NCBI GenBank assembly: GCA_016342415.1
Contig: JAEIOD010000005.1
Coordinates: 124,001-188,000, forward strand
Reading direction: 5' to 3'
Origin: Clostridiales bacterium
GTDB taxonomy: Bacteria; Bacillota; Clostridia; Peptostreptococcales; Acidaminobacteraceae
Length of the DNA: 64,000 nt
The notes under the pieces were generated by a model. That model saw only the letters and a list, made by a program, of their open reading frames with translations. It was not told the origin of the DNA and did no database searches. Position numbers and translations under genes: made by a program. Below, piece by piece: positions 43,489-52,223 of this stretch; position 1 is the first letter of the stretch, and each line of letters opens with the position of its first letter.

Positions 43489-46131
43489 TTGAAAAAACAT
43501 TTGAATAAAAAAGGATATACTTTAACATATGTAATTGTCATTATAGGATTACTCCTCATATTGACAGGATCAGTTACATTTATATCTTATTACAACCTAA
43601 AGACATCTCGTATAGGTGGACGTGTCAATACTTCGTTTTATGCGAATGACGGTGCTTTAGAAGAGGCTTTAACTGAACTAAACCGCCATACCTATAATGC
43701 AGAAGTAGAAGCTTGGGATCATATTAATTCAAAATCATATTTAGCTGACAGTAGTTGGATTGATTTTTTAGACGAAATTTATAAAGACGTTAACAAGCCG
43801 GTAGACGGTATCACTATAGAAAAAGCCAACAATATAATTTCGAGAGCGCTTCAAGGTGAATTTGAGAAGACTTTCTTTAATGAATTGTATGCAACTCCAA
43901 TTGCTAATCATGTGTTTTTTAATGCAGGAGCTATTGATTATGAGTCAAAATATCCTGATTATACGACTTATCAAGGATTAAGTAATATTGGAACACAAGT
44001 ACTTAGTTCTAATATTATTGACGATATGGAAGAAATAACGTTTGATCCTACAGGAAATATTGTATCGCCAGAAGGAGTGCCTATAGTTGATGTTTTCAAT
44101 ATAGTTTATCCAACTCCTAATGAAATTGATTTGAGTGTTAGCTCTGATGGAACTTATCATAAATACAATAAAAAAATACAAGCAGATCTTAAAATTACGG
44201 CTCCAAAATATGCGTTCTCAGTTGCAATGCTTACGAAAAATATAATTATGTATAGAAATGAGTTAACAAATCCTGCACTAGTAACCAATGGGGATCTGGT
44301 ATTTGTTGATGGTACTAGTATTGTTGATGGTGATGTCTATGCGTACGGTAATTTTGTAGACTCTTCTGATAATTACAGCCATATTGATGTAAAGTATAAT
44401 CAACCACGTGACCAATATGGTGGTGTTGTGATCGGATATAGAGATGAACCTAGTGGAAATGAAGTTAGAGTTTATGGGGATTCTGAGATTGACAAACTGT
44501 ATTCTTCAGATAATTCTTCAACAGTCACGATTAATGGTGATTTATCAACACGTAATAGTGTCAAACTGGAAACCACGGATTCAATACTAACAGTTGGTAA
44601 TAATGTATATGCAAATGCTTTTTATATAAGACAAGAAACAGAAGATACATTAGCACAAATTAACAACAACTTGTATTTGTATTCTGATTTATACATATCA
44701 GGGACCAATTCTAAAGTTGAAGTTGGCAATAGTGTACCAGCTGATGTCAAGGTATCGGATGTAAGAGACGAGTATCAACCTGGTAATGGGGAAATATGGG
44801 GACTTTATAGTGAAAATCTTGCTGTTCAGGAGGATTATACAAGGACGGGTTCGATTATAATCAGTAGTAATGCTGATAATCCAACCATAGTAGCCAATGC
44901 TTTATATCTTCATGGTGTCATTAGATACGATGTAAAAGGATATAATCAAAGAGAACCTGATTCTGGAGATGATAAAGTAGCTTATAAATCAGGAGAAAGT
45001 TTTACGACCTATAATAATGCGCAGTATTATCAAACTTTATTGTCTGATGATATCTACCAATCTGGTGTATTTTCATTTTTGAGTCAGTTCACTTCCCCTG
45101 GTGGTGTCGGGTATGACATGATTTCATTTGATGCTTTACAAGAACTAAATCAGGTGTCTTATAGGAGGAATCATTATTTTACGATGGGTTATTTGGCAAG
45201 TCTTGATGACGAGAACCTGTATAAAAAAGTGTCCGAAGCAGATAAGAAAATATTGCAATTTAGAAGATTCCAAAAAAATGCTGATAATCAGTTTTTTGGT
45301 ATAGCTTCTCCGGGATTACTTGCTTTTGGCGAAGTGGGTGAAACTGAAGGAAAAGTATATAATAATAATAGAACACCTTTAGATGATGATATTGCAGGTG
45401 CTATGAGGGATAAAGTTTTAAGAAGAGATTCTGATATGGACGATGAAGCTGTAGACGAAAAAATCAATGTATTAGGCTATTCTGCTAATGTAGGTGGTGT
45501 GTATCAGGAAAAATCTTTTTTCAATAACTGGTTGGATATTTCTTTTGTCGACACATCAGATATAGACAATGATGGTGATACAACTGAAATACTTTATAGA
45601 GATAGTGTCACTACAAATCCAAGTACACCGACATCAGTTGCCTTATTTAACAATGACTCAAATGTTGATATTTATATCAATTATCCTTTAGAAGTTGCTG
45701 GTGCAATCAATCTTCAAGGTAGAAAAGGTTTTAACGAGATGATTGAAGGTACAATTGTTACTAGAGGAAATGTCTATGTTTATGCGGATGTTGGAGAAAC
45801 GCTAGAATTTACTGGTAACATTATTAGCGAAAAAAATATTTATTGTTATGGACCTGGTGAAAAGACATTTGTTCATGATGAGGATAAGATTTATGAGGCA
45901 ATCAATAAGGATCCAGGTTTGAAAGAATTGTATATGACCGATTTTGGTAGACAACTGAGTATAGCTAACAGCAAGACTTCTTTAGAAGTTAATTTTTCTG
46001 TTTCAGTTGGAAATAATCAAGATGAAAATAATAAAATTACAATAAATTATGTTAGTGATATGAGTTCGGATGGTACAAGTATAATAGATTCTAATTCAAT
46101 TACCATAAATAGTTGGACTGAAACTGATTAG
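43489..46131 (+). CDS. Very large GspK/PilX-like pilus protein (TTG start)
   Basis: 880 residues. The leader KKHLNKKG is followed by YTLTYVIVIIGLLLILTG. This looks like a class III signal, but position 5 is tyrosine, not glutamate, as in the tip pseudopilin GspK, which lacks Glu5. SYYNLKTSRIGGRVNTSFYANDGALEEAL resembles PilX/GspK. The central part (about 265-440) has repeated short beta motifs (VTNGDLVFVDGTSIVDGDVY, VTINGDLSTRNSV, LYSDLYISGTNSKVEVGNS), suggesting a beta-helix. TTG 43489 is the start because no ATG lies nearby. A pilus-tip adhesin is a reasonable guess, not shown. Confidence 0.75.
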   Translation: MKKHLNKKGYTLTYVIVIIGLLLILTGSVTFISYYNLKTSRIGGRVNTSFYANDGALEEALTELNRHTYNAEVEAWDHINSKSYLADSSWIDFLDEIYKDVNKPVDGITIEKANNIISRALQGEFEKTFFNELYATPIANHVFFNAGAIDYESKYPDYTTYQGLSNIGTQVLSSNIIDDMEEITFDPTGNIVSPEGVPIVDVFNIVYPTPNEIDLSVSSDGTYHKYNKKIQADLKITAPKYAFSVAMLTKNIIMYRNELTNPALVTNGDLVFVDGTSIVDGDVYAYGNFVDSSDNYSHIDVKYNQPRDQYGGVVIGYRDEPSGNEVRVYGDSEIDKLYSSDNSSTVTINGDLSTRNSVKLETTDSILTVGNNVYANAFYIRQETEDTLAQINNNLYLYSDLYISGTNSKVEVGNSVPADVKVSDVRDEYQPGNGEIWGLYSENLAVQEDYTRTGSIIISSNADNPTIVANALYLHGVIRYDVKGYNQREPDSGDDKVAYKSGESFTTYNNAQYYQTLLSDDIYQSGVFSFLSQFTSPGGVGYDMISFDALQELNQVSYRRNHYFTMGYLASLDDENLYKKVSEADKKILQFRRFQKNADNQFFGIASPGLLAFGEVGETEGKVYNNNRTPLDDDIAGAMRDKVLRRDSDMDDEAVDEKINVLGYSANVGGVYQEKSFFNNWLDISFVDTSDIDNDGDTTEILYRDSVTTNPSTPTSVALFNNDSNVDIYINYPLEVAGAINLQGRKGFNEMIEGTIVTRGNVYVYADVGETLEFTGNIISEKNIYCYGPGEKTFVHDEDKIYEAINKDPGLKELYMTDFGRQLSIANSKTSLEVNFSVSVGNNQDENNKITINYVSDMSSDGTSIIDSNSITINSWTETD

Positions 46132-46141
46132 GAGGTTATAA

Positions 46142-46423
46142 ATGGAACTGAAAAATTATAAAGAGTATGCAGTGGATCATGTGTTACCAAATTTATTAAG
46201 AGCTTTTCCCGATATCTGTAAATGTGATAAATGTTTAATGGATATTAAGGCAATTGCACTCAACAACTTAGAACCACAATATGTTGTAACTGACAAAGGT
46301 GGACTTTATGCTCAAGTGAAAGAAATGAGTCTTCAATATGAGGCTAATATTATGAAAGCGGTTTTGGATGGGATATCAGTGGTTTCTGAACATCCGATGC
46401 ACGAAATAAAAAAAGATGTCTAA
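46142..46423 (+). CDS. ComFB-family protein
   Basis: 93 residues of the late-competence ComFB family. Family marks are YAVDHVLPNLLRAFP, the cysteines CKCDKCLMDIKAIALN, and LEPQYVVTDKG. Recent work, as I recall it, describes ComFB proteins as cyclic-dinucleotide receptors controlling motility. Its place at the end of the pil genes supports a pilus-regulating role; a role in DNA uptake is not shown. GGAGG precedes ATG 46142. Overlaps aroK by 8 bases. Confidence 0.85.
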   Translation: MELKNYKEYAVDHVLPNLLRAFPDICKCDKCLMDIKAIALNNLEPQYVVTDKGGLYAQVKEMSLQYEANIMKAVLDGISVVSEHPMHEIKKDV

Positions 46424-46943
46424 TATTATTTTAATAGGAATGATGGGATCGGGGAAATCTACTTTGTCCCATCAACTAAAAAAAATGACGGGATATAAGA
46501 TCATAGATTGTGATGATTTAATCGAAAACCATGAAAATCTCTTAATCAAAGAGATCTTTTCTTTATATGGTGAAAAACACTTTAGGAAATTAGAATCTGA
46601 TTTCTTAAATGATTTCAATGATGACGAGTGTATTATTTCTACTGGAGGTGGAATGATTCTAAGTGCAGAAAATCGACTTCGATTAAAATCTCTTGGAACT
46701 GTCTTTTATTTGTCTGGTAGTGTTGTTACATTGTATAATAGGTTGTTAGATCAGACATCAGAACGTCCTCTTTTAGAAAAGGAAGCATTACATAATCAAC
46801 TATCAGAACTGCTTGAAAAGCGTTCGGATTTGTATCTGGAAGCGTCTGATTATGTAATTTCGATAGATTCTAAGACAACTGATGAAGTTTGTACTGAAAT
46901 TTATACAATCTTAAGAGAATTGGACTATATATTTTCAGTATAA
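46416..46943 (+). CDS. aroK: Shikimate kinase
   Basis: ATP-dependent phosphorylation of shikimate, step five of the aromatic pathway. 175 residues. P-loop LIGMMGSGKSTLSHQL, shikimate-binding DCDDLIEN (Walker-like DxD), FRKLESDFL, STGGGMIL, and lid arginine in TSERPLL. It overlaps comFB by 8 bases and is followed by aroQ after 24 bases, resuming the shikimate genes interrupted by the pil cluster after aroE. Confidence 0.95.
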   Translation: MSNIILIGMMGSGKSTLSHQLKKMTGYKIIDCDDLIENHENLLIKEIFSLYGEKHFRKLESDFLNDFNDDECIISTGGGMILSAENRLRLKSLGTVFYLSGSVVTLYNRLLDQTSERPLLEKEALHNQLSELLEKRSDLYLEASDYVISIDSKTTDEVCTEIYTILRELDYIFSV

Positions 46944-46967
46944 TATGATATTATTAATGGAGTAATT

Positions 46968-47402
46968 ATGAAGAAAATACTTGTGATTAACGGACCTAAT
47001 TTAAATATGTTGGGTAAAAGAAAAGAAGTGCATTACGGTAGTTTGACGCTTGATATAATCAATGCAAAAATGATTACTTTAGCCAAAGAATTAGATTTAT
47101 CCTTAACCTTTTATCAATCCAATGTTGAAGGGGATTTGGTTTCTACTATTCATACTGGAATGGACTTCGATGGTTTAATGATTAATGCAGGGGCGTATAC
47201 GCATTATAGTTATGCTATTGCTGATGCGCTTGAAATCTTAGATATACCTAAAATAGAAGTTCATTTATCAAATATTCATGCTAGAGAATCTTTTAGAAGT
47301 AATTCGGTAATAGCATCGAGTTGTACAGGTCAAATATCAGGTTTTAAAGAAAATAGTTACATATTAGCATTATATGCTTTGAAAAATCTTTTAAAAGATT
47401 AA
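46968..47402 (+). CDS. aroQ: 3-dehydroquinate dehydratase, type II
   Basis: Converts 3-dehydroquinate to 3-dehydroshikimate. 144 residues, type II fold. INGPNLNMLGKRKEVHYGS holds the catalytic tyrosine (in VHYGS); QSNVEGDLV, NAGAYTHYSYAIADAL and EVHLSNIHARESFR (active histidine) complete the signature. Same gene order aroQ-efp as Bacillus (with the intervening peptidase gene missing). Confidence 0.96.
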   Translation: MKKILVINGPNLNMLGKRKEVHYGSLTLDIINAKMITLAKELDLSLTFYQSNVEGDLVSTIHTGMDFDGLMINAGAYTHYSYAIADALEILDIPKIEVHLSNIHARESFRSNSVIASSCTGQISGFKENSYILALYALKNLLKD

Positions 47403-47417
47403 TTATGGAGGGAAGAT

Positions 47418-47975
47418 ATGATTTCTGCAGGTGATTTTAGAAAGGGTATGACATTTGAAAAAGATGGCAATCCATTTGTTATTATTGAGTTTCAACATGT
47501 TAAACCAGGTAAAGGTGCTGCATTCGTAAGAACTAAGTACAAGAGTTTATTAAACGGGACAATTAGAGAAGAAGCGTTTAATCCATCGGAGAAGTTTCCG
47601 AAGGCGCATATTGAAACAAAACAAATGCAATACTTATATAGTGATGGTGACTTATACTACTTTATGGACAATGAAACATTTGACCAGATTCCTCTTCAAC
47701 ACGAATTGGTTGAAGATGCAATTAAGTATGTTAAAGAAAACGACAATGCTACATTAAAGTTCTACAAAGGAAAATGTTTCATAGTTGAAGCACCTAACTT
47801 TGTTGAATTGGCAATTGTTGAATGTGAGCCTGGTATTAAAGGTGATACCGCTTCAAACGTAACAAAAAAAGCGACAGTGGAAACTGGAGCTACAATCAAT
47901 GTTCCTTTATTTGTAAATGAAGGTGATGTTGTTAAAATTGATACTAGGACAGGTGACTATCTGTCTAGAGTATAA
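47418..47975 (+). CDS. efp: Elongation factor P
   Basis: Relieves ribosome stalling at proline runs. 185 residues, three beta-barrel domains. The tip loop [14 protein letters not shown] carries K32, the residue modified in many species. C-terminal signature region [31 protein letters not shown] is complete in the sequence (positions 47880-47970). GGAGGGAAG lies before ATG 47418. No modification enzyme gene is in the window. Confidence 0.97.
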   Translation: MISAGDFRKGMTFEKDGNPFVIIEFQHVKPGKGAAFVRTKYKSLLNGTIREEAFNPSEKFPKAHIETKQMQYLYSDGDLYYFMDNETFDQIPLQHELVEDAIKYVKENDNATLKFYKGKCFIVEAPNFVELAIVECEPGIKGDTASNVTKKATVETGATINVPLFVNEGDVVKIDTRTGDYLSRV

Positions 47976-48003
47976 ATTCAATCTATAGCAATAGGAGGTT
48001 ATG

Positions 48004-48399
48004 ATGGAATACTTATATGAAAAAGTTGCATATCTTAAGGGATTAGCTGATGGTTTAGACTTAGATGATACTACTAAAGAAGGTAAAATGCTTGTAAAAA
48101 TCGTTGAAACATTAGAAGATTTTGCAGATGCTATTTCTGATTTAGATGAAGAAGTAGAAGAGGTAATGGAATTCGTTGATATTATTGACGAAGATCTTGC
48201 TGATCTAGAAAAAGTTGTTTTCGAAGAAGATTTTTCTGATGACTTTGATGAATTCGAATGTCCTAACTGTGGAACTGTTTTATTTGTAGATGAAGACGAT
48301 TTCGATGAAAATGGTAACTTGGAAATTGTATGCCCGGATTGTGGTGAAGAGTATACAGTTGAAGATGACAAAGAAGAAGAAGAAAAAGAAGAAGAATAA
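48004..48399 (+). CDS. CD1247-type acidic zinc-ribbon protein
   Basis: 131 residues. The N-terminal helical part (EYLYEKVAYLKGLADGLDL ... DEDLADLEKVV) matches the CD1247-type domain common in Clostridia, of unknown function. A zinc ribbon follows (CPNCGTVLF ... CPDCGEEY), then a Glu/Lys tail. Two ATGs in tandem (48001 and 48004) follow AGGAGG; the second has better spacing. It ends the aroE-pil-aro-efp gene run before a terminator. Confidence 0.85.
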   Translation: MEYLYEKVAYLKGLADGLDLDDTTKEGKMLVKIVETLEDFADAISDLDEEVEEVMEFVDIIDEDLADLEKVVFEEDFSDDFDEFECPNCGTVLFVDEDDFDENGNLEIVCPDCGEEYTVEDDKEEEEKEEE

Positions 48400-48412
48400 A
48401 GTTTAAATTAAG

Positions 48413-48436
48413 AGATGTTCTAAGGAACATCTTTTT
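48413..48436 (+). terminator. Terminator at the end of the aro/efp block
   Basis: AGATGTTC (48413-48420), TAAG loop, GAACATCT (48425-48432), then T residues. It follows the zinc-ribbon gene by 13 bases. Confidence 0.85.
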
Positions 48437-48485
48437 ATTTTGTGTTTTTTTGTCGAATTTTGTTTTATTATTATTTTAAAACACC

Positions 48486-48514
48486 TTGCAAAATGTTGCT
48501 TTTTTTTATATAAT
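48486..48514 (+). promoter_or_regulatory. Promoter of the GGDEF/EAL gene
   Basis: TTGCAA (48486-48491) and TATAAT (48509-48514), exactly 17 bases apart, 23 bases before ATG 48538. Confidence 0.7.
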
Positions 48515-48537
48515 TTTATTTACTGTGAGGTAAATAA

Positions 48538-50418
48538 ATGTTTGATAAAGACGAGTATTTCGATGAAATGATTCTAAAGTTAGAAGATACATTTAGTCTG
48601 TTATATAAAGTGGGAATTCTTTCTGTTTTTTTGATTGGTATGATGAAGTTTGTACTAAGCCCCAATGATTTGTTTGTACTATACGATGTCATACTGTTAT
48701 TAGTACTAATAGTTATTTTAATTAAAGGTCCATCCATTAGTATGAAACGTAAAGTGATCTATACTTGTTCGATTTTAGCTTTTTCGGGACTCTTTTCTTA
48801 TCTGGTATATGGTATAGAAGGTACTGGATTTGGTGTGTTGTTTATAGCAAATATAACAGCAGGTATATTTGCCAGTAGAAAATACTTTAACTGGATTTTT
48901 TTGACTTCAATATTAGGACTTAGTGTAATAATGGCTTATAGGGAGCTACATATAGTCATACATCATTCACCATTAAGTATATATTTTTTTCAAATGGTTA
49001 TGCTGATAATTTGTATTCAAGTGTTAAGAATTGCAGTCTATGCACTAAGAAATTCACTAGTTGAAAATATTGTAGAACTAGATAATAAACTTGAAGAGAA
49101 TAAGTTTATATTACATGAGCTGAAACAGCAAAATTTGGAAATTAAAGTAAATGAAGAAGAAATATATCAGTTGGCTTATTATGATCAGTTGACTGGTTTA
49201 CCGATGAAAAATCTATTTAAAAGAAATGTAGAGGAACGTCTTTCAATCGTAGAAAACGCTACAATGCTTTTGGTTGATATTAAAGATTTCAAACTTTTGA
49301 ATTCTGTTTATGGAAGTCAAATTGGAGATGAATTATTAAAAATTGCTGGTGATGTGATCAATACAATTGATTCTCCACTTTTATATGCTTGCAGAATCAG
49401 TGGTAATGACTTTGGTTTTTGGTATGAGTCAAATGATATAGCTTTGATTGAAAAGCATTTAAACCAGTTATTATTAGAGTTTAATGTGAGAGCACGAAAA
49501 ATCTTTATGTATAATAAAGTTCAGTTTTATATGTCGTATGTACAATACCCATGTGATGGTGAAAGTTATATAGATCTATATAATAAAGCTGTAATAGCGC
49601 TTAATTATTCTAAAGCAAGTAAAAAAGCAGAGTTACTGCAGTTTACTCATGAGATGGAAAGTGCATTACATGAGGAAAATCACTTAAAAGATTTAATAGA
49701 AGATGCGATTCAAAGACGTGCTTTTGATGTAAGTTATCAAGAACAGTATGATAGCATCAACAATCGTGTAATCGGAATAGAAGCGTTAGCTAGGTGGCAT
49801 TCAGAAGAATTGGGTCATGTATCACCAGTTGAATTTATTCCGATTATAACTAAATATCAATTGATTGGATCGTTTGAACGTTTGATAATCGGGAAAGTGT
49901 TCTCAGATTATCCGAGGATTATTGAGAAGTATGGAGAAGTTTCGATAGGTATCAATATATCTCCTGAGCATATCATTTTACCGCAGTTTGTAAAATATTT
50001 TGAAGATGCAATACTACTGTATAGAATAAATCCTTCTTTGATTACATTAGAGATAACAGAAGAAGTTATAATAAACGGTATGGATAAAGTGCGAAGCATT
50101 TTAGATCGTCTTAAAAATATTGGTTTAAAAATATCATTAGATGATTTTGGAACGGGATATTCTTCATTAAATTACCTTTCAAAAATACCATTTGATGAGA
50201 TAAAAATCGATAAAACCTTTATAGATGAAATCGAAGATAAACGTGTACAGACAATTTTAAAAGCAGTAATTGAGATAAAGAAATCATATAATATTCAAGT
50301 TATTGCAGAAGGTGTTGAAACAACATCACAACTTAAAATATTACAAGAATTGGGTTGTCCTTTGATACAAGGGTACTTATTTTCTAAACCAAAGCCCTTA
50401 AAGGAATTGGAGTTGTAA
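48538..50418 (+). CDS. Membrane GGDEF/EAL protein, probable c-di-GMP phosphodiesterase
   Basis: 626 residues. About six membrane segments occupy residues 20-185, then a coiled coil. The GGDEF domain (about 212-350, YYDQLTGLPMKNLFKRN) has a degenerate signature S288-G-N-D-F292 in place of GGDEF, so cyclase activity is unlikely. The EAL domain (about 380-620) keeps IEALARWHS, LEITEEVI, LDDFGTGYSSL, KIDKTFID and VIAEGVETT, consistent with an active phosphodiesterase. GTGAGG precedes ATG 48538. It stands alone with its own promoter next to the pilus block. The degenerate GGDEF may still bind GTP as an allosteric site; that is inference. Confidence 0.92.
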   Translation: MFDKDEYFDEMILKLEDTFSLLYKVGILSVFLIGMMKFVLSPNDLFVLYDVILLLVLIVILIKGPSISMKRKVIYTCSILAFSGLFSYLVYGIEGTGFGVLFIANITAGIFASRKYFNWIFLTSILGLSVIMAYRELHIVIHHSPLSIYFFQMVMLIICIQVLRIAVYALRNSLVENIVELDNKLEENKFILHELKQQNLEIKVNEEEIYQLAYYDQLTGLPMKNLFKRNVEERLSIVENATMLLVDIKDFKLLNSVYGSQIGDELLKIAGDVINTIDSPLLYACRISGNDFGFWYESNDIALIEKHLNQLLLEFNVRARKIFMYNKVQFYMSYVQYPCDGESYIDLYNKAVIALNYSKASKKAELLQFTHEMESALHEENHLKDLIEDAIQRRAFDVSYQEQYDSINNRVIGIEALARWHSEELGHVSPVEFIPIITKYQLIGSFERLIIGKVFSDYPRIIEKYGEVSIGINISPEHIILPQFVKYFEDAILLYRINPSLITLEITEEVIINGMDKVRSILDRLKNIGLKISLDDFGTGYSSLNYLSKIPFDEIKIDKTFIDEIEDKRVQTILKAVIEIKKSYNIQVIAEGVETTSQLKILQELGCPLIQGYLFSKPKPLKELEL

Positions 50419-50441
50419 ATTAGGTTATGATTTGTTATAAT
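50413..50441 (+). promoter_or_regulatory. Promoter of asp23
   Basis: TTGTAA (50413-50418) and extended -10 TGtTATAAT with hexamer at 50436-50441, 17 bases apart. It overlaps the end of the GGDEF/EAL gene. Confidence 0.75.
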
Positions 50442-50463
50442 TATGTAGATTGGAGGCGATTAA

Positions 50464-50844
50464 ATGTCTGAAAATAAAGTACATACCCATGAGTTTGGAC
50501 ATGTCAATATATCTGACGATGTGATTGGCATTATTACTAATATAGCCGCTAGCGAAATTGAAGGTGTTCAATTACACGGAACATTAGCTGGTGACATTGC
50601 TGAAATTTTAGGTAAAAAGAATATGACTAAAGGTGTACGCGTTGATATAAACGATCAAGATGAAGTACAAGTAGACCTGAGTGTTGTTGTTGATTTTGGA
50701 GTTGTAATTCCAGAAATAGCTTGGAAAGTGCAAGAGAGTGTAAAGACTGCTATTGAAAACATGACTGACTTAAAAGTAACCAGCATTAATGTTAATGTTC
50801 AAGGCATTAACCTAGGAAAAAACCATGACAAAGTAGACGAGTAA
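50464..50844 (+). CDS. Asp23/Gls24 family envelope stress protein
   Basis: 126 residues of the Asp23/YqhY family, membrane-associated or lipid-homeostasis-linked in Firmicutes. Signature regions: GHVNISDDVIGIITNIAASEIEG near the N-terminus (in positions 50494-50560), VRVDINDQDEVQVDLSVVVDFG, and VQESVKTAIENMTDLKV. Same position (asp23-nusB) as Bacillus yqhY. GGAGGCG precedes ATG 50464. A hairpin with a T tract separates it from nusB. Confidence 0.93.
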   Translation: MSENKVHTHEFGHVNISDDVIGIITNIAASEIEGVQLHGTLAGDIAEILGKKNMTKGVRVDINDQDEVQVDLSVVVDFGVVIPEIAWKVQESVKTAIENMTDLKVTSINVNVQGINLGKNHDKVDE

Positions 50845-50873
50845 ACTAACTCTTTTGAGTTAGTTTGATTTTT
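50843..50873 (+). terminator. Terminator between asp23 and nusB
   Basis: AAACTAACTC (50843-50852), TTTT loop, GAGTTAGTTT (50857-50866), then a T-rich tail to 50873. It overlaps the asp23 stop. Confidence 0.78.
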
Positions 50874-50892
50874 GTCTAGTAGGGAGAACCTG

Positions 50893-51303
50893 ATGACTAG
50901 AAATAAAATGAGAGAAAATATTATGAAGTTAATTTATCAAGCGGATATTCATAATGAGTATATTTTTGAATTCTTTACGAGTGCTTATGAATTAATGGAA
51001 AACAAAACAGCCGTAAACGATCAGTATTTTACTTCTGTAGTGAAATCGTTTATCGATTACAAAACTATTATTGATACTGAAATATCAGAAAATCTTAAAA
51101 AGTGGGATCTTGATAGAATTGGTAAAGTGGAACTTGCTATTTTACGTTTAGCAGTTTCTGAGATGATGTATGTGGAAGACATACCAATGAAGGTATCTAT
51201 TAATGAGGCTGTAGAACTTGCAAAAACGTTTGCTGATGATAATGCACCTAAATACATTAACGGTGTTTTGGCTTCCGTTTTGAAGAAAATAGAGAATGAT
51301 TAG
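50893..51303 (+). CDS. nusB: Transcription antitermination factor NusB
   Basis: Binds boxA RNA with S10 (NusE) for rRNA antitermination. 136 residues, all helical: KMRENIMKLIYQADI at the start, AILRLAVSEMMYVEDIP, VSINEAVELAKTFADDNAPKYINGVL near the C-terminus (positions 51190-51270). ATG 50893, with AGGGAGA five bases upstream, is chosen over an in-frame TTG at 50872 that lies in the terminator tail. Overlaps the next gene by 8 bases. Confidence 0.94.
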   Translation: MTRNKMRENIMKLIYQADIHNEYIFEFFTSAYELMENKTAVNDQYFTSVVKSFIDYKTIIDTEISENLKKWDLDRIGKVELAILRLAVSEMMYVEDIPMKVSINEAVELAKTFADDNAPKYINGVLASVLKKIEND

Positions 51304-52213
51304 TTTAGGTATAGATACAAGTTGTTATACAACATCATTAGTAGTGATGGACGGTCGGACAATTGTATATGAAGGTCGAAAGTTACTTGACGTAAAAAAG
51401 GGCACGGTTGGTCTAAGACAAGCTGATGCTTTTTTTCAACATGTACAGAATTTACCTAATCTATATGAAAGTCTAGTAAAAGTAGTCGATGTAAAAAACT
51501 TGTCAAGAGTTGTGGTATCCACTAGACCAAGACCTGTTGAACATTCTTACATGCCGGTTTTTTTGGCGGGGGAAAATTTTGCGAGGATTATTGCTGCTAC
51601 TTTAAATATTCCTTTACTACCAATATCACATCAGGAAAATCATTTATATGCTGTTTTATATGAAACCGAGATTGATGAAAACTTCATCGGAGTTCATATT
51701 TCAGGTGGTACAAGCGAGATTTTAAAGGTTTCACATGATAAGGGTTTTGATATATCAATTATAGGACAAACACTTGATTTAAGTTTTGGCAAGCTAATTG
51801 ATAGAATAGGTGTGTATATGGGACTCGATTTTCCCTGTGGAAAAGTTTTAGATACATTAAAGGATGAGTCGTCTTACTATCCTCTTAAAATGAGCATAAA
51901 ATCGCTTGATTTTAATATATCGGGTATAGAGAATCAACTAAAGGCTTATTATGATAAAGATAAGAATATGGCTAAAATAGCTTATACTTTATTCAGATAT
52001 ATTGGTCAGCTGTTAATAAAAATATTGGAAAAGTCTCTTGAACAGACAGGCTATGAAAAAATAGTATTATCAGGAGGCGTATCGGCGAATACGGTCATTA
52101 GAAAAGTCTTAAGTAATCGTTTTAATGATTCAATTCTTTTTACAAGTATCGAATATGCAACTGATCATAGTGTTGGAAATGCATATTACGGAAATGTGGT
52201 GAAGACTTATTAA
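51296..52213 (+). CDS. TsaD/Kae1-like protein (peptidase M22 fold)
   Basis: 305 residues of the Kae1/TsaD ASKHA-fold superfamily, shorter than TsaD (~335-345). It has SLGIDTSCYTTSLVV (TsaD-like start), the metal-site pair ISHQENH (HxxxH), VHISGGTSEIL, DLSFGKLIDRIG, VLSGGVSANTVIR and the final aspartate YATDHSVGNAYYG. The metal ligands seem kept, but sequence and length differ from canonical TsaD, so it is probably a paralogue found in this place in Clostridia, not the t6A enzyme itself; I cannot exclude the latter. In Bacillus folD occupies this position. It overlaps nusB by 8 bases. Confidence 0.82.
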   Translation: MISLGIDTSCYTTSLVVMDGRTIVYEGRKLLDVKKGTVGLRQADAFFQHVQNLPNLYESLVKVVDVKNLSRVVVSTRPRPVEHSYMPVFLAGENFARIIAATLNIPLLPISHQENHLYAVLYETEIDENFIGVHISGGTSEILKVSHDKGFDISIIGQTLDLSFGKLIDRIGVYMGLDFPCGKVLDTLKDESSYYPLKMSIKSLDFNISGIENQLKAYYDKDKNMAKIAYTLFRYIGQLLIKILEKSLEQTGYEKIVLSGGVSANTVIRKVLSNRFNDSILFTSIEYATDHSVGNAYYGNVVKTY

Positions 52214-52223
52214 ACTAAGAGCA

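Noticed and set aside
46142-46423. ComFB as evidence of natural competence
   Set aside because: The family is widespread outside competent bacteria; no comEA, comEC or comFA was seen here.
47907-48371. Minus-strand serine-rich frame of 154 codons
   Set aside because: Mirror of the acidic GAA/GAT-rich zinc-ribbon gene, which gives runs of serine on the other strand.
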